Of a stretch of DNA of 64,000 bases, positions 30,152-44,222 are shown piece by piece (within the stretch, counting starts at the first letter, position 1; every line of letters starts with the position of its first letter). The translations under genes were made by a program, and so were the position numbers. Source of the DNA: Arthrobacter sp. PM3 (GTDB taxonomy: Bacteria > Actinomycetota > Actinomycetes > Actinomycetales > Micrococcaceae); the NCBI RefSeq assembly GCF_003352915.1, contig NZ_CP022314.1, positions 4,067,957 through 4,131,956 of the forward strand. The letters run 5' to 3'. The notes under the pieces are model-generated. The model ran no database searches. It was not told the DNA's origin and was given only the letters and a program-made list of their open reading frames with translations.

Positions 30152-30808
30152 CTAAACCTCCACTGAGTCTCCGCTGGAGAGGTGCCGGTACTCGCTGCCG
30201 TACTTCGCGCCGATCCGGGTCACGTGCCCCTCGATCAGGCCCCGGCCCATGTCGTTCAGGAGCGCATCGTGGATCGGGAACGCGTGCGGGGCGCGGACGC
30301 CGATCACAAAGTCCACCACCTCCCCCACTTTGTTCCACGGGGCATGAATCGGGACAAGGAGGGTCTTCACGTCGACGCCGTCGGGAATCGCGAAGGAGTC
30401 CCCCGGGTGGTACACGTTGTCATCCACGAGGTAGCCGACATTGGCCACGACCGGAATCTGCGGATGGATGAGCGCATGCTGGCCGCCGAAGGTCCGGACC
30501 GAGAAGCCTGCGGTCTCAAAGTCCTCGCCCGCGGCCGCAACGTGGATGCGGCCGCCGGCATCGGGCGCCTTGCTGCGGAGCGTGGCGGCCACGGCTTCCG
30601 GGGCGTACAGCTCAAGCGCGGCGCTGCCCAGCAGTGCCCCTGCGACGGCGTCGACATCCACATGGTCCGCGTGCTCGTGCGTGATCAGCACGGCGTCGGC
30701 TCCGGCCAGCGCCTGGTCTGTCTCAGAGAATGTTCCCGGGTCAAAGACCAGCACCCGGCTGTCCTTCTCTAGGCGGACACAGGCGTGCGTGAATTTGGTC
30801 AGCTTCAT
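30152..30808 (-). CDS. MBL-fold metallo-hydrolase
   Basis: This 218-residue beta-lactamase-fold hydrolase has metal ligands ITHEHADHVD (HxHxDH) near residue 43, a later GGQHALIHPQIP, and a late His in HDALLNDMGRG. It is compact and lacks extra domains, like the UlaG/RNase Z-like small MBL proteins. The substrate is not identifiable. It is convergent with cds1 (19 bases) and divergent from zur. Confidence 0.88.
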   Translation of the reverse strand: MKLTKFTHACVRLEKDSRVLVFDPGTFSETDQALAGADAVLITHEHADHVDVDAVAGALLGSAALELYAPEAVAATLRSKAPDAGGRIHVAAAGEDFETAGFSVRTFGGQHALIHPQIPVVANVGYLVDDNVYHPGDSFAIPDGVDVKTLLVPIHAPWNKVGEVVDFVIGVRAPHAFPIHDALLNDMGRGLIEGHVTRIGAKYGSEYRHLSSGDSVEV

Positions 30809-30939
30809 CCGGCCAGCCTAGGCAACGGCCGCCACGGTGTCCACGAAGCTCTGCCGGCAGACGTGCACGCTGGTAATCTTGGACATTGCCAGTCCCAGCG
30901 GGTCCCACCCGCGAAACCCCAAGCGAAGCGAGTTCCACG

Positions 30940-31419
30940 ATGCCCCAGGGCGCCACCGCCGGCAGCAGCCGGCCCCCCGCCTCGGCACAAGCGGCGCAGG
31001 CGGCACCGGTGCAGGGCAAGGAGCAGCGGGTCACCAAACAGCGCCTCGCCGTCAGTGCCGCCCTGGACGATCTCGCGGACTTCGTGAGCACCCAGGAGCT
31101 GTACCGCATCCTCCAGGAGCGCGGGACCGCGGTGTCCCTGGCCACCTCGTACCGCATTCTGCAGTCCCTCGCCGACGACGGACTGGTCGATGTCCTGCGC
31201 AACGCGGACGGCGAAGCCGTGTACCGGCGCTGCGCCGTCACCGGGCACCACCATCACCTGCTGTGCCGCAACTGCGGCAAGGCGGTGGAAGTCGAAGCCC
31301 CCGCAGTGGAGGCCTGGGCGGCGCGGATCGCCAAGGAGCACGGCTTCACCGCGGTGGAGCACACCGTGGAAATTTTCGGGCTGTGCCCCGAGTGCACGGC
31401 GTTGCAGGCCGGAAACTAA
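30940..31419 (+). CDS. zur: Zinc uptake regulator, Fur family
   Basis: This 159-residue Fur-family repressor has an N-terminal winged helix (KQRLAVSAALDDLADFVSTQELYRIL ... SLATSYRILQSLADDGLV). Metal-site residues are TGHHHHLLCRNCGK, and a second CxxC lies near the C-terminus (GLCPECTAL), making the structural zinc site. ATG 30940 is used because the upstream in-frame region is disordered and lacks a better start. It is convergent with a znuABC-type transporter, 12 bases away, which supports Zur rather than Fur or PerR. Confidence 0.9.
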   Translation: MPQGATAGSSRPPASAQAAQAAPVQGKEQRVTKQRLAVSAALDDLADFVSTQELYRILQERGTAVSLATSYRILQSLADDGLVDVLRNADGEAVYRRCAVTGHHHHLLCRNCGKAVEVEAPAVEAWAARIAKEHGFTAVEHTVEIFGLCPECTALQAGN

Positions 31420-31431
31420 CGCACAACCAGC

Positions 31432-32319
31432 TCAGGCGGCCGCCGTCGCCCTCGGCACCACCCTGCCGTTGAGTCCGCGCCTGGCCCGGGCTCCGCCGAT
31501 CACCCGGCAGGCAACGTAGATCAGGAAGGACAGCGTCGTCACGTAGGGGCTGATCGGCAGCCGGCCGCCGAGGGCCAGCAGGATGCCGCCGACCGTCGCG
31601 GTCATGGCGAAGACGATGCTCAGGGTGACCACCAGCCGTGGTGAGGACGTGACCCGCATGGCGGCCGCCGCCGGAGTGATCAGCAGGGCCAGGACCAGCA
31701 GGGCGCCCACAATCTGGATGGACAGCGCCACGCTGATTCCCAGCAGCACCATGAAGCCAAGGGACAAGGCCCGCACAGGGACGCCGCGGGCGGTGGCGAC
31801 GTCGGGGTCCACGCTGGCAAAAGTCAGCGGCCGCCAGATGGCGACCAGCGCCAGCATTACGACGACGGCGGCGACCGCCAGGACCTGCAGCTGCACCGTT
31901 CCGACGGACACAATCTGCCCGGTGAGCAGGCCGAACTTATTGGCGGCCCGGCCCTCGTACAGCGACAGGAACAGGATGCCCAGGCCCAGCCCGAACGGCA
32001 TGACGACGCCGATGATCGAGTTCTTGTCCCGGGCACGGACCCCCATGAGGCCCAGCACCAGGGCCGCCAGCACGGACCCCGCCAGCGACCCGACGACGAC
32101 GTTCGCGCCGATCAGGAGCGCGAACGCCGCGCCGGCAAAGGACAGTTCGGAGATGCCGTGGACCGCGAAGGCCAGGTCACGTTTCATCACGAAGGTGCCC
32201 ATCAGGCCGCCCAGCAGCCCGAGGACTGCGCCGGCCCAGATCGAGTTCTGCACGAGCACCAGCAGTTCGCCGTAGTTCTCGAAGTTGAAGATTGACTGCA
32301 GCAGGTTGCCCAGATCCAT
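31432..32319 (-). CDS. znuB: Zinc/manganese ABC transporter permease
   Basis: This 295-residue ABC-3 family permease has about eight or nine hydrophobic helices and family segments GAVLGLLGGLMGTFVMKRDLAFAVHGISELSFAGAAFA and LLVLALLITPAAAAM. It is immediately downstream of the ATPase gene with no gap. Together with the binding protein upstream and convergent zur it forms a zinc importer. Confidence 0.92.
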   Translation of the reverse strand: MDLGNLLQSIFNFENYGELLVLVQNSIWAGAVLGLLGGLMGTFVMKRDLAFAVHGISELSFAGAAFALLIGANVVVGSLAGSVLAALVLGLMGVRARDKNSIIGVVMPFGLGLGILFLSLYEGRAANKFGLLTGQIVSVGTVQLQVLAVAAVVVMLALVAIWRPLTFASVDPDVATARGVPVRALSLGFMVLLGISVALSIQIVGALLVLALLITPAAAAMRVTSSPRLVVTLSIVFAMTATVGGILLALGGRLPISPYVTTLSFLIYVACRVIGGARARRGLNGRVVPRATAAA

Positions 32320-33135
32320 CTAGCCCACCTCCCCTGCGACCGAATGGGCGTCGTGGTGGTGGTGCGTCGTGGCATCGGGCAGCCCCACCACAATCAGGCG
32401 GCCGTTGGCCTGAATGACCTCAACGTGGCTGCCGTACAAATCGGAGAGCACCTCGGTGGTCATGACCTCTGCTGGAGTGCCCACACGGAACCGTCCGCCG
32501 GCCAGGTACAGGACCCGGTCCACGTAGTCCATGATCGGGTTGATCTCATGCGTCACGAACACGACGGCGCTGTCCGCATCACGGCACTGCTTGTTGATCA
32601 AGGCGCTGACGGCCTGCTGGTGCTGAAGGTCAAGGGACAGCAGCGGCTCGTCGCACAGGAGAACCTTCGGATCCGTGGCGAGGGCCTGGGCAACGCGCAG
32701 GCGCTGCTGCTCACCGCCGGACAGCTGCCCCACCGGGACCCTGGCGTAGTCGGAGGCCCCGACCAGCTCCAGGAGTTCGTCAACCTTGCGGTCTACTTTC
32801 CTGCCGCCCAGGCGGATGCCCCAGCGGTGCCCGTCGACGCCGAGGGCCACGAGGTCGCGGGCGCGCAGCGGCGTGTCGGGGTCGAATGACTTCTGCTGCG
32901 GCACGTAGCCGATCCTCAGGCTGCCCCGTTCAACGGGCCGTCCGCCGAGCACGGCCGTGCCCGTGCTGAGCTCTTGCAGCCCGAGCAGGACCTTCAGGAA
33001 GGTGGTCTTGCCGCTGCCGTTGGGACCGAGCACGGCAAAGAATTCGCCCGGGTTGATATCCAGGTCCAGGCCCTCCCACAGCGTCCGTTGGCCGAACTGC
33101 AGGGAAGCGCCACGGAGGCTCACTACCGGTGTCAA
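32320..33135 (-). CDS. znuC: Zinc/manganese ABC transporter ATP-binding protein
   Basis: This 271-residue ABC ATPase has Walker A GPNGSGKTT, signature LSGGEQQRL, Walker B VLLCDEPLLSLD, and switch His in FVTHEINPIMDYVD. The C-terminus ends in a His-rich tail (ATTHHHHDAHS), plausible for metal contact and known in some zinc ATPases. It is followed directly by the permease gene and lies 49 bases after znuA. Confidence 0.93.
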   Translation of the reverse strand: MTPVVSLRGASLQFGQRTLWEGLDLDINPGEFFAVLGPNGSGKTTFLKVLLGLQELSTGTAVLGGRPVERGSLRIGYVPQQKSFDPDTPLRARDLVALGVDGHRWGIRLGGRKVDRKVDELLELVGASDYARVPVGQLSGGEQQRLRVAQALATDPKVLLCDEPLLSLDLQHQQAVSALINKQCRDADSAVVFVTHEINPIMDYVDRVLYLAGGRFRVGTPAEVMTTEVLSDLYGSHVEVIQANGRLIVVGLPDATTHHHHDAHSVAGEVG

Positions 33136-33184
33136 ATGAGGTTTCCTCGAGTTCCTGCGGGGCCGGCCGCGCCCGCTGTTGCGA

Positions 33185-34141
33185 TCATCCTAGGGCCTTG
33201 CTGATGTTCTCCACATTTCCGGTCATCCACTGCAGGTAGGACTGGCCGTCCGGGAGGGTTTCGCTGAAGTTCACCACCGGGACACCGGCAGTCTCGGCGG
33301 CCTTTTTCAGCGCCACCGTCTGCGGCCCCTCGGTCTGGGTGTTGTAGGCCAGCAGCCGGACGCCCTTGGCGGCGATGAGATCGACGGCAGCTTTCAGCAC
33401 GGCCGGGGGAACATCGGCGTCTTCTTCGATCGCGGCCGTGTATGCGGTAGGGGTCTCGTTCTCCAGCCCGGCGTCTTCAAGCAGGTACAGCGGCACCGGT
33501 TCGGTGACGGCCACGGGCACGTGGCCGTCACCGGACTTCATACCGGCGAGCCTGGTTTCCAGGCCGCCGAGCGAGGCCTTGAACGACGCCGCGTTGGTCC
33601 GGAACGTCTCCGCCGAGCCCGGCTCCAGCGCCGCCAGCTTCTCGGCCACGGCGTCGGCGAGCCGGGACACGGCCGGCAGGCTGTACCAGACGTGCTCGTT
33701 CAAGCCGGTGTGCCCATGCGCATGACCGGAGGAATCGGGGCTCGACGCCGGACTTTCGGCAGTCATGCCGGAGACCTCCACGGCGTTGATGACGTTGCCG
33801 TGGTCCAGTCCGGTGTCTGTTGCGAGGGTGTCCATGAAGGCGTCGTAGCCGCCGCCGTTCTCCACCACGAGTTCGGCTTTGGATACGGCCAGCTTGTCCT
33901 GAGTGGTCGCCTCGTACGAGTGCGGGTCCTGGCTGGTGCGGTTGATGATGGAACTGACCCGCACCTTGTCGCCGCCGATGCTGGAGACGATGTCGCCGTA
34001 CACGCTGGTGGAGGCGACGACGTCGACGATCCCGTCGCCGGCGGTGCCGCGCGAACTTCCCGGCGTCGGCGCACACGCGGTGAGCAGGAGGCCCAGGCCG
34101 GCGAGGCCAGCAAGCATGGCTCGGGAAGCGGGAAGGCGCAC
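33185..34141 (-). CDS. znuA: Zinc ABC transporter substrate-binding lipoprotein
   Basis: This 318-residue cluster-A1 metal-binding protein has a lipoprotein signal with lipobox LLTACAP, so it is anchored outside the membrane. Metal ligands include QDPHSYEATTQD (first His) and LNEHVWYSLP (second His). Between them is the His-rich loop SSGHAHGHTG, typical of zinc-type ZnuA/AztC. Downstream LLAYNTQTEGPQT and FSETLPDGQSYLQWM match the family end. The GTG start at 34141 has GAGG upstream. A perfect palindrome lies 50-87 bases upstream. Confidence 0.93.
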   Translation of the reverse strand: MRLPASRAMLAGLAGLGLLLTACAPTPGSSRGTAGDGIVDVVASTSVYGDIVSSIGGDKVRVSSIINRTSQDPHSYEATTQDKLAVSKAELVVENGGGYDAFMDTLATDTGLDHGNVINAVEVSGMTAESPASSPDSSGHAHGHTGLNEHVWYSLPAVSRLADAVAEKLAALEPGSAETFRTNAASFKASLGGLETRLAGMKSGDGHVPVAVTEPVPLYLLEDAGLENETPTAYTAAIEEDADVPPAVLKAAVDLIAAKGVRLLAYNTQTEGPQTVALKKAAETAGVPVVNFSETLPDGQSYLQWMTGNVENISKALG

Positions 34142-34191
34142 AGGAGACCTCGGATCTGTTATTGAGAATCAGGAGCAATAGCAACACGAGT

Positions 34192-34228
34192 GTATCCCTA
34201 AATAGGAATCATTCCTATTTAGGGATAC
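34192..34228. promoter_or_regulatory. Perfect 37-bp palindrome upstream of znuA (candidate Zur operator)
   Basis: Arms 34192-34209 and 34211-34228 are exact 18-base inverted copies around a single central base (C at 34210). The core TAGGAATCATTCCTA resembles the AAATCATTT-type centre of actinobacterial Zur boxes. It lies between the CNNM gene stop and the znuA start, centred 69 bases before the GTG. A hairpin acting as a transcript end for the CNNM gene is possible but it has no U-run. Confidence 0.7.
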
Positions 34229-34255
34229 AGGGCGTGCCGCAGGTCCGTCCCTGCG

Positions 34256-35320
34256 CTACTGCTCCTGGCCCAGCCTCCGGTAGCCCGTGGCCTGCGTCGC
34301 GTCGCGGATCTCGCCGACCAGCTGCTCGATCACGTCCTCCAGGAACAATACGCCCCAGGTCAGGCCGTCCGGGCCGATCACGCGCGCCAGGTGCGAGCCC
34401 GTGCGCTGCATGACGGACATGGCCTTTTCGATTTCATCGTCCATGGCAAGGTTCGCCAGCGACCGGATGCGGCTTTCCGCAATCGGCTGCTGGTATCCGG
34501 AGTCCGGGATGGACAGGACGTCCTTGATGTGGAGGTAGCCGGAAAGCATGCCGTCCTCATCCAGCATCGGGAAGCGGGAGAACCCGGTCCGGCTGACGGC
34601 CTTTTCGAATTCGGCCGGCGTGGTGGCCGCCTTGAGCATGACGAGCTTTTCCAGCGGGACCATCACGTGGGAGGCCGTGTGCTCGGAGAACTCCAGGGCT
34701 CCCGTGATGAGTCCGGCGTCGTCGTCCACGAGCCCGTGGCGGGTCGATTCCTGCACGATCGACTGCACTTCTTCGAGGGTAAACGTGGACGCGACTTCGT
34801 CCTTCGGCTCGATCCGCATGAGCTTCAGGATGTGGTTGGCCGACCAGTTCAGGGCCGCGATGACGGGCTTGACCATCCGGGCAATGAACATTAGCGGCGG
34901 AGCCAGGAGCAGCGCTGCCTTGTCCGCGACCGACACGGAGATGTTCTTCGGCACCATTTCGCCGAACGTGACGTGCAGGAAGGTCACCACCAGCAGGGCG
35001 ATGGCGAAGGCCGCAATGTCGGCGGCCTCCACCGGGATGCCCGCAGCCTCCAGCGGCACGGCCAGCAGGTGGTGGATGGCAGGTTCTGCCACCTGCAGGA
35101 TCAGCAGCGAGCAGACGGTGATGCCGAGCTGGGCGCACGCGAGCATGAGGGAGACATTTTCCATTGCCCGCAGCGTGGTCTGTGCGCGCTTGGACCCGGC
35201 CTCGGCCAGCGGCTCGATCTGGCTCCGGCGCGCGGACATGACGGCGAACTCGGCCGCCACAAAGAAGGCGTTGCCGACCAGCAGGACGGCAAGCCAGAAG
35301 ATTCCGGCCCAGTCGCTCAT
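34256..35320 (-). CDS. CNNM/CorC-type membrane protein (HlyC/TlyC-like), shorter paralogue
   Basis: This 354-residue protein has an N-terminal DUF21 transmembrane domain (residues ~1-190; FFVAAEFAVMSARRSQIEPL, AQLGITVCSLLIL, FGEMVPKNISV) and a tandem CBS pair (SRFPMLDEDGMLSGYLHIKDVL, then a second). It lacks the usual C-terminal CorC/HlyC domain, ending shortly after the second CBS (EDVIEQLVGEIRDATQ). Members are linked to magnesium/cobalt homeostasis. It overlaps the longer paralogue by 4 bases, so the pair is one operon and may form a heteromer. Confidence 0.9.
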   Translation of the reverse strand: MSDWAGIFWLAVLLVGNAFFVAAEFAVMSARRSQIEPLAEAGSKRAQTTLRAMENVSLMLACAQLGITVCSLLILQVAEPAIHHLLAVPLEAAGIPVEAADIAAFAIALLVVTFLHVTFGEMVPKNISVSVADKAALLLAPPLMFIARMVKPVIAALNWSANHILKLMRIEPKDEVASTFTLEEVQSIVQESTRHGLVDDDAGLITGALEFSEHTASHVMVPLEKLVMLKAATTPAEFEKAVSRTGFSRFPMLDEDGMLSGYLHIKDVLSIPDSGYQQPIAESRIRSLANLAMDDEIEKAMSVMQRTGSHLARVIGPDGLTWGVLFLEDVIEQLVGEIRDATQATGYRRLGQEQ

Positions 35321-36654
35321 GCGGCACCTGCCTGGCTGGCGGGCTGGCCGTCTCCTGACAACCGCGCGGGCTTGAAACAGATCCGGTCGATCCGGCGGCC
35401 GTCCATGCGGGTCACGCTGAGCGTCCCGCCGACGACGTCGACCGTGTCACCGACTGCCGCGATGCGGCCAAGCTGGCGCATGAGGTAGCCTCCCACCGTT
35501 TCGTAGGCAGCCTCGTCGGGCACGGTCAGGCCCGGGATCTGCTCGGAGAGTTCATCGGGGCGCAGCAGGCCGGGGAAGTACCAGTCCCCCGAGGCGCTTT
35601 GGAGCAGGCCCGGCCGGACCTTGTCATGCTCGTCGGCCACTTCCCCGACGATTTCCTCCACAAGGTCCTCCAGGGTGGCGACCCCGGCCGTTCCGCCGTA
35701 CTCGTCGAGGACAACTGCCAATTGCAGGTTCCCCTCGCGAAGCTCGGCGAGGAGGGCATCCAGGTGGATGGTCTCCGGCACCCGGAGCACGTCCGTCATG
35801 ATCGCGCCGGCCTGCAGCTTGGCGCGCCTGTCCGCGGGCACGGCGATGGCCTTCTTGATGTGGACCACGCCGCGAATGTCATCGGAGGACTCGCCGATCA
35901 CCGGGAACCGGGAGTAACCGGTGCGTTTGGCCGCCTCTACGATGTCCGAAACCGGTTGATCGGCGTCGATGGTTTCCACGCGGATGCGCGGAGTCATGAC
36001 GTCGGCGGCGGTCTGGCCGGAGAACTTCAGCGTCCGGGCGATGAAGTTCGCGGTGCCGGCGTCGAGAGTGCCCATGGCGGCGGAGCGCCGCACGAGCGAG
36101 GCCAGTTCGGCCGGGGTGCGGGCGCCGGAGATCTCCTCCTTGGCCTCCAGCCCGAAGACGTTGAGGACCTTGTTGGAGAAACCGTTGAGGACCACGATTG
36201 CGGGCTTGAAGATGGCCGTGAACACCAGCTGGGGCCGGGCGACGGCCTTGCCGATCGGGAACGAGAGCGCGATTGCCATGTTCTTGGGCACGAGTTCGCC
36301 GATCACCATGGAGAGCAGGGTGGCCAGCGCCATCGCCAGGATCAAAGACAGCGACGTGATCGCCGCGGGCGGGACGCCGACGGCGGCGAGGGGACCTTCG
36401 AGCAGCTTGCCGACCGACGGTTCCATGACGTAGCCGGTCAGCAGTGTGGTCAAGGTGATGCCCAGCTGACAGCTGGACAGCTGGGTGGAGAGGGACTTGA
36501 GGCATTTGAGCAGGGGCTCGGCCCCGGTGTCCCCGTTGTCGACGGCGCGCTGCACCGTTGCCTGGTCGAGGGCGACGAGGGAAAATTCCACGGCCACGAA
36601 AAAGCCGGTGCCGAGGATGAGCAGGAGGCCTGCTACAAGGAGAAGCCATTCCAT
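35317..36654 (-). CDS. CNNM/CorC-type membrane protein, full-length paralogue
   Basis: This 445-residue protein has a DUF21 membrane domain (FFVAVEFSLVALDQATVQRAV, CQLGITLTTLLTGYVMEP, GELVPKNMAIAL), two CBS repeats (SRFPVIGESSDDIRGVVHIKKAI; VVLDEYGGTAGVATLEDLVEEIVGEVADEHD), and a C-terminal CorC/HlyC FAD-like fold domain (~365-435). Unlike its downstream partner it keeps all three modules. The probable role is metal (Mg2+) transport or its control. The operon overlap of 4 bases (ATGA type) indicates coupled translation. Confidence 0.91.
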   Translation of the reverse strand: MEWLLLVAGLLLILGTGFFVAVEFSLVALDQATVQRAVDNGDTGAEPLLKCLKSLSTQLSSCQLGITLTTLLTGYVMEPSVGKLLEGPLAAVGVPPAAITSLSLILAMALATLLSMVIGELVPKNMAIALSFPIGKAVARPQLVFTAIFKPAIVVLNGFSNKVLNVFGLEAKEEISGARTPAELASLVRRSAAMGTLDAGTANFIARTLKFSGQTAADVMTPRIRVETIDADQPVSDIVEAAKRTGYSRFPVIGESSDDIRGVVHIKKAIAVPADRRAKLQAGAIMTDVLRVPETIHLDALLAELREGNLQLAVVLDEYGGTAGVATLEDLVEEIVGEVADEHDKVRPGLLQSASGDWYFPGLLRPDELSEQIPGLTVPDEAAYETVGGYLMRQLGRIAAVGDTVDVVGGTLSVTRMDGRRIDRICFKPARLSGDGQPASQAGAA

Positions 36655-36997
36655 TTAGCGGCCTGCTTCCCGGGCCGCGGCACAGGGCCGTGGCCGTTGC
36701 AGGGGACGCAGCGGCCGGTGGTGCCCGGCCGGTGGGCGGACCGGCGGAGGATGGTCGGCGGAGGCCGACCCTGTTTCCTGGAAGGCTCCGGGGTGGCGTG
36801 CTGCCGGAGAGTGATGGGCGCGTGAACGGGGATTGCCGGCTCTGCGGGTGGACTGCGCGGGAACGGATTCCGTTCGCCGCTGGCAGCTCCCAGGCCGGCA
36901 CCTAGATTTACTGTCCATAAGGACTTCAGTCTACAGGAGCGGCCGCCACGAGCCTCCGACCTGCGTCGTCACCCTGCGCCGTCACGGGCCGCCTGCC
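36655..36997. other. 343-base intergenic region between CNNM operon and guaB1
   Basis: Both flanking genes are read leftwards, so this region should contain the promoter and leader of the CNNM pair and the end of guaB1. Open frames exist on both strands but are Arg/Pro/Gly-rich shadows without ribosome sites. A bracketed Mg-sensor leader was looked for by eye and not recognised. Confidence 0.4.
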
Positions 36998-38647
<1,650 letters not shown>

Positions 38648-38735
38648 TCACTGGACGCAGAGACTGGCTCGATCGTTGTGCCAAGGCACCGTGGAAGCCG
38701 ACGGGAATCAAACTCATGGAAGAGGCGTATTTCAA

Positions 38736-42554
<3,819 letters not shown>

Positions 42555-42561
42555 CGGCATC

Positions 42562-42605
42562 GCTGCCCGGCCGGAGACTGAAACACAACACTCCGGCCGG
42601 GCAGC
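42562..42605 (+). terminator. Intrinsic terminator after kgd
   Basis: A perfect 15-base GC stem (42562-42576 with 42591-42605), with a 14-base A-rich loop, is followed by TCTGTTT. It starts 7 bases after the kgd stop. Confidence 0.85.
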
Positions 42606-42665
42606 TCTGTTTAATGGACTGTTAGTGGTCAGCTTGATGGACAGCGCTGAAGTGAAGAGGTAGTC

Positions 42666-43265
42666 GTGGAAGATCGGAAGCTGCGGATCGCAGCTGTTGG
42701 GGACGAGCTGTTGGCCGGGCTCGGTGATCCGCGGGCCCTGGGCTGGCTGGGCCGGGTCCTGGCCCGGACGCCGCAGGACAGCGTCGCCCTGGAGTGTTAC
42801 TCGCTGCCGTGCCCGGAGGAAGGCACCGAGGGAATCGCGGCACGCTGGCTGGAGGAGGCGGGCCGCCGCTTCGGCGACCACCACGAGAACCGACTGGTGA
42901 TCGGCCTGTCAGGCCGCGACATCGAATTCGGCCTGTCCACGGCCCGCAGCCGGCTGAACCTCGCCAACATCCTGGATTCCGCGTCGCAGAACAAGATCGA
43001 GGTCTTCGTCGTCGGACCCCCGCCCACGCTTGATCCGGCCCAGAACCGCCGGCTCGGCGAACTCAACACCGCCTTTGCCGACGTCACGACGCGCCGGAAG
43101 CACCTCTACGTGGACACCTTCTCGCCGCTGCTCAACCACGAGCAGTGGCGCCAGGACCTTGCGGCCAACGGCGGCACGCCGGGCCAGGCCGGCTACGGGC
43201 TCATGGCGTGGCTGGTCCTGCACCGCGGCTGGTTCCAGTGGCTGGGCATGGACACCCCGGAGTAA
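42666..43265 (+). CDS. SGNH/GDSL-like protein with missing catalytic residues
   Basis: This 199-residue flavodoxin-like SGNH fold opens with RIAAVGDELLAGLGDPRALGWLGRVL. Active family members have GDS at this place; here residues 12-14 are GDE, so the nucleophile Ser is replaced by Glu. Block III GxND is replaced by VGPPPTLDPAQNRR, and the C-terminal DxxH region reads NGGTPGQAGYGLMAW with no Asp-His pair. It is probably not a classical esterase. It starts at GTG 42666 behind GAAGAGG. It stands alone between a terminator and the DUF4097 promoter. Confidence 0.75.
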   Translation: MEDRKLRIAAVGDELLAGLGDPRALGWLGRVLARTPQDSVALECYSLPCPEEGTEGIAARWLEEAGRRFGDHHENRLVIGLSGRDIEFGLSTARSRLNLANILDSASQNKIEVFVVGPPPTLDPAQNRRLGELNTAFADVTTRRKHLYVDTFSPLLNHEQWRQDLAANGGTPGQAGYGLMAWLVLHRGWFQWLGMDTPE

Positions 43266-43291
43266 ACCGACGCCGCTCCGCTCCGGAAATT

Positions 43292-43355
43292 TCGCGATAT
43301 ATCTTGACCGGTTCCCGGGCGCGATATATCGTGACTTCATAGTCGCGATATGTCG
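43292..43355 (+). promoter_or_regulatory. Three operator-like CGCGATATATC repeats before DUF4097-padR
   Basis: Near-identical 12-13-base motifs occur at 43292-43303, 43320-43331 and 43343-43355 (the last with G for A in the centre). Their core CGATATATCG is self-complementary, fitting a dimeric repressor such as the PadR protein two genes downstream. A plausible -35 TTGACC (43304-43309) lies between the first two copies, and a weak -10 TATCGT overlaps the second, so binding would block the promoter. Confidence 0.7.
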
Positions 43356-43394
43356 TTAGCCAGCCCGCCCGTTTTTCGCATCTTCGGAGGAACC

Positions 43395-44222
43395 ATGTCA
43401 GAGAACACGTGGACCGTGACCGGCCCGCAAACCATCGACGTCGACGGCGTCCGCGCGCTTAAGCTCGGGATCGTCCGCGGCCGCTTCGACGTCGTCACCC
43501 ACGACGAGAACGTGGCCACCATAGAAGTTTCGGAAATCTCCGGCGATCCGCTGTCAGTCTCGGTGGTCGACGGCCGGCTGGAGGTCCGCCACCAGCTCCA
43601 CGGCGCCCATGGCTGGTTCAAGAACCTGATGGAGAGCGTCCACAACAGCAGCAACAACTCCGTGGTGATCAGCATCGCACTGCCGGCCGGCGTCGACGTC
43701 GAGGCCGGCACGGTGAGCGGCGACGGCCTGGTCTCCGGGCTCAGCGCCCACACCCGGCTGAACACCGTCTCGGGATCCGTCATGGCCGACGGCACCTCGG
43801 GAGACCTCTCCGTCAATACGGTCAGCGGCGAAGTGATCGCCCGGAACCACCACGGCGTGCTGACCGCCAAGAGCGTCTCCGGCGAAGTGACGGCCTCGGG
43901 CGAGTTCAGCCACATCCGCGCCAATACCGTCAGCGGCGACCTGAACTTCGATCTCCACGGTTTCACCCGCGATTTCGGCGCCAACTCGGTCTCCGGCGAT
44001 GTCACCATCCGGCTGCCGCACGACGTCGGGGTGGACATCGTCGCCAAGTCCGCCAGCGGGGCCGTGGTCATTGACGCCCTGAAGTATGCCCAGCCCGGCG
44101 GCACCGTCCAGACCATTGCGGGACCGGACGCCAAGCTGATGCTGGTGCGGACCAACTCCGTGTCCGGCAAGACCTCCATCTTCCACGGCCAGCCGTCCGC
44201 GGACCCCGAAACGGCCCGCTGA
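43395..44222 (+). CDS. DUF4097-family beta-repeat protein
   Basis: This 275-residue protein consists mostly of short beta-strand repeats with recurring N-T-V-S-G-x-V and K-S-V-S-G-E-V units, the DUF4097/adhesin-like beta-helix signature. It has no signal peptide or membrane segment, so it is probably cytoplasmic. ATG 43395 follows GGAGG. Such genes commonly pair with PadR regulators; here the stop overlaps the padR start (TGATG). The biochemical role is unknown. Confidence 0.87.
   Translation: MSENTWTVTGPQTIDVDGVRALKLGIVRGRFDVVTHDENVATIEVSEISGDPLSVSVVDGRLEVRHQLHGAHGWFKNLMESVHNSSNNSVVISIALPAGVDVEAGTVSGDGLVSGLSAHTRLNTVSGSVMADGTSGDLSVNTVSGEVIARNHHGVLTAKSVSGEVTASGEFSHIRANTVSGDLNFDLHGFTRDFGANSVSGDVTIRLPHDVGVDIVAKSASGAVVIDALKYAQPGGTVQTIAGPDAKLMLVRTNSVSGKTSIFHGQPSADPETAR

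Noticed and set aside
34192..34228. The 37-bp palindrome as an intrinsic terminator of the CNNM transcript
   Set aside because: AT-rich stem and no U-run; operator function fits the context better, though not proven.
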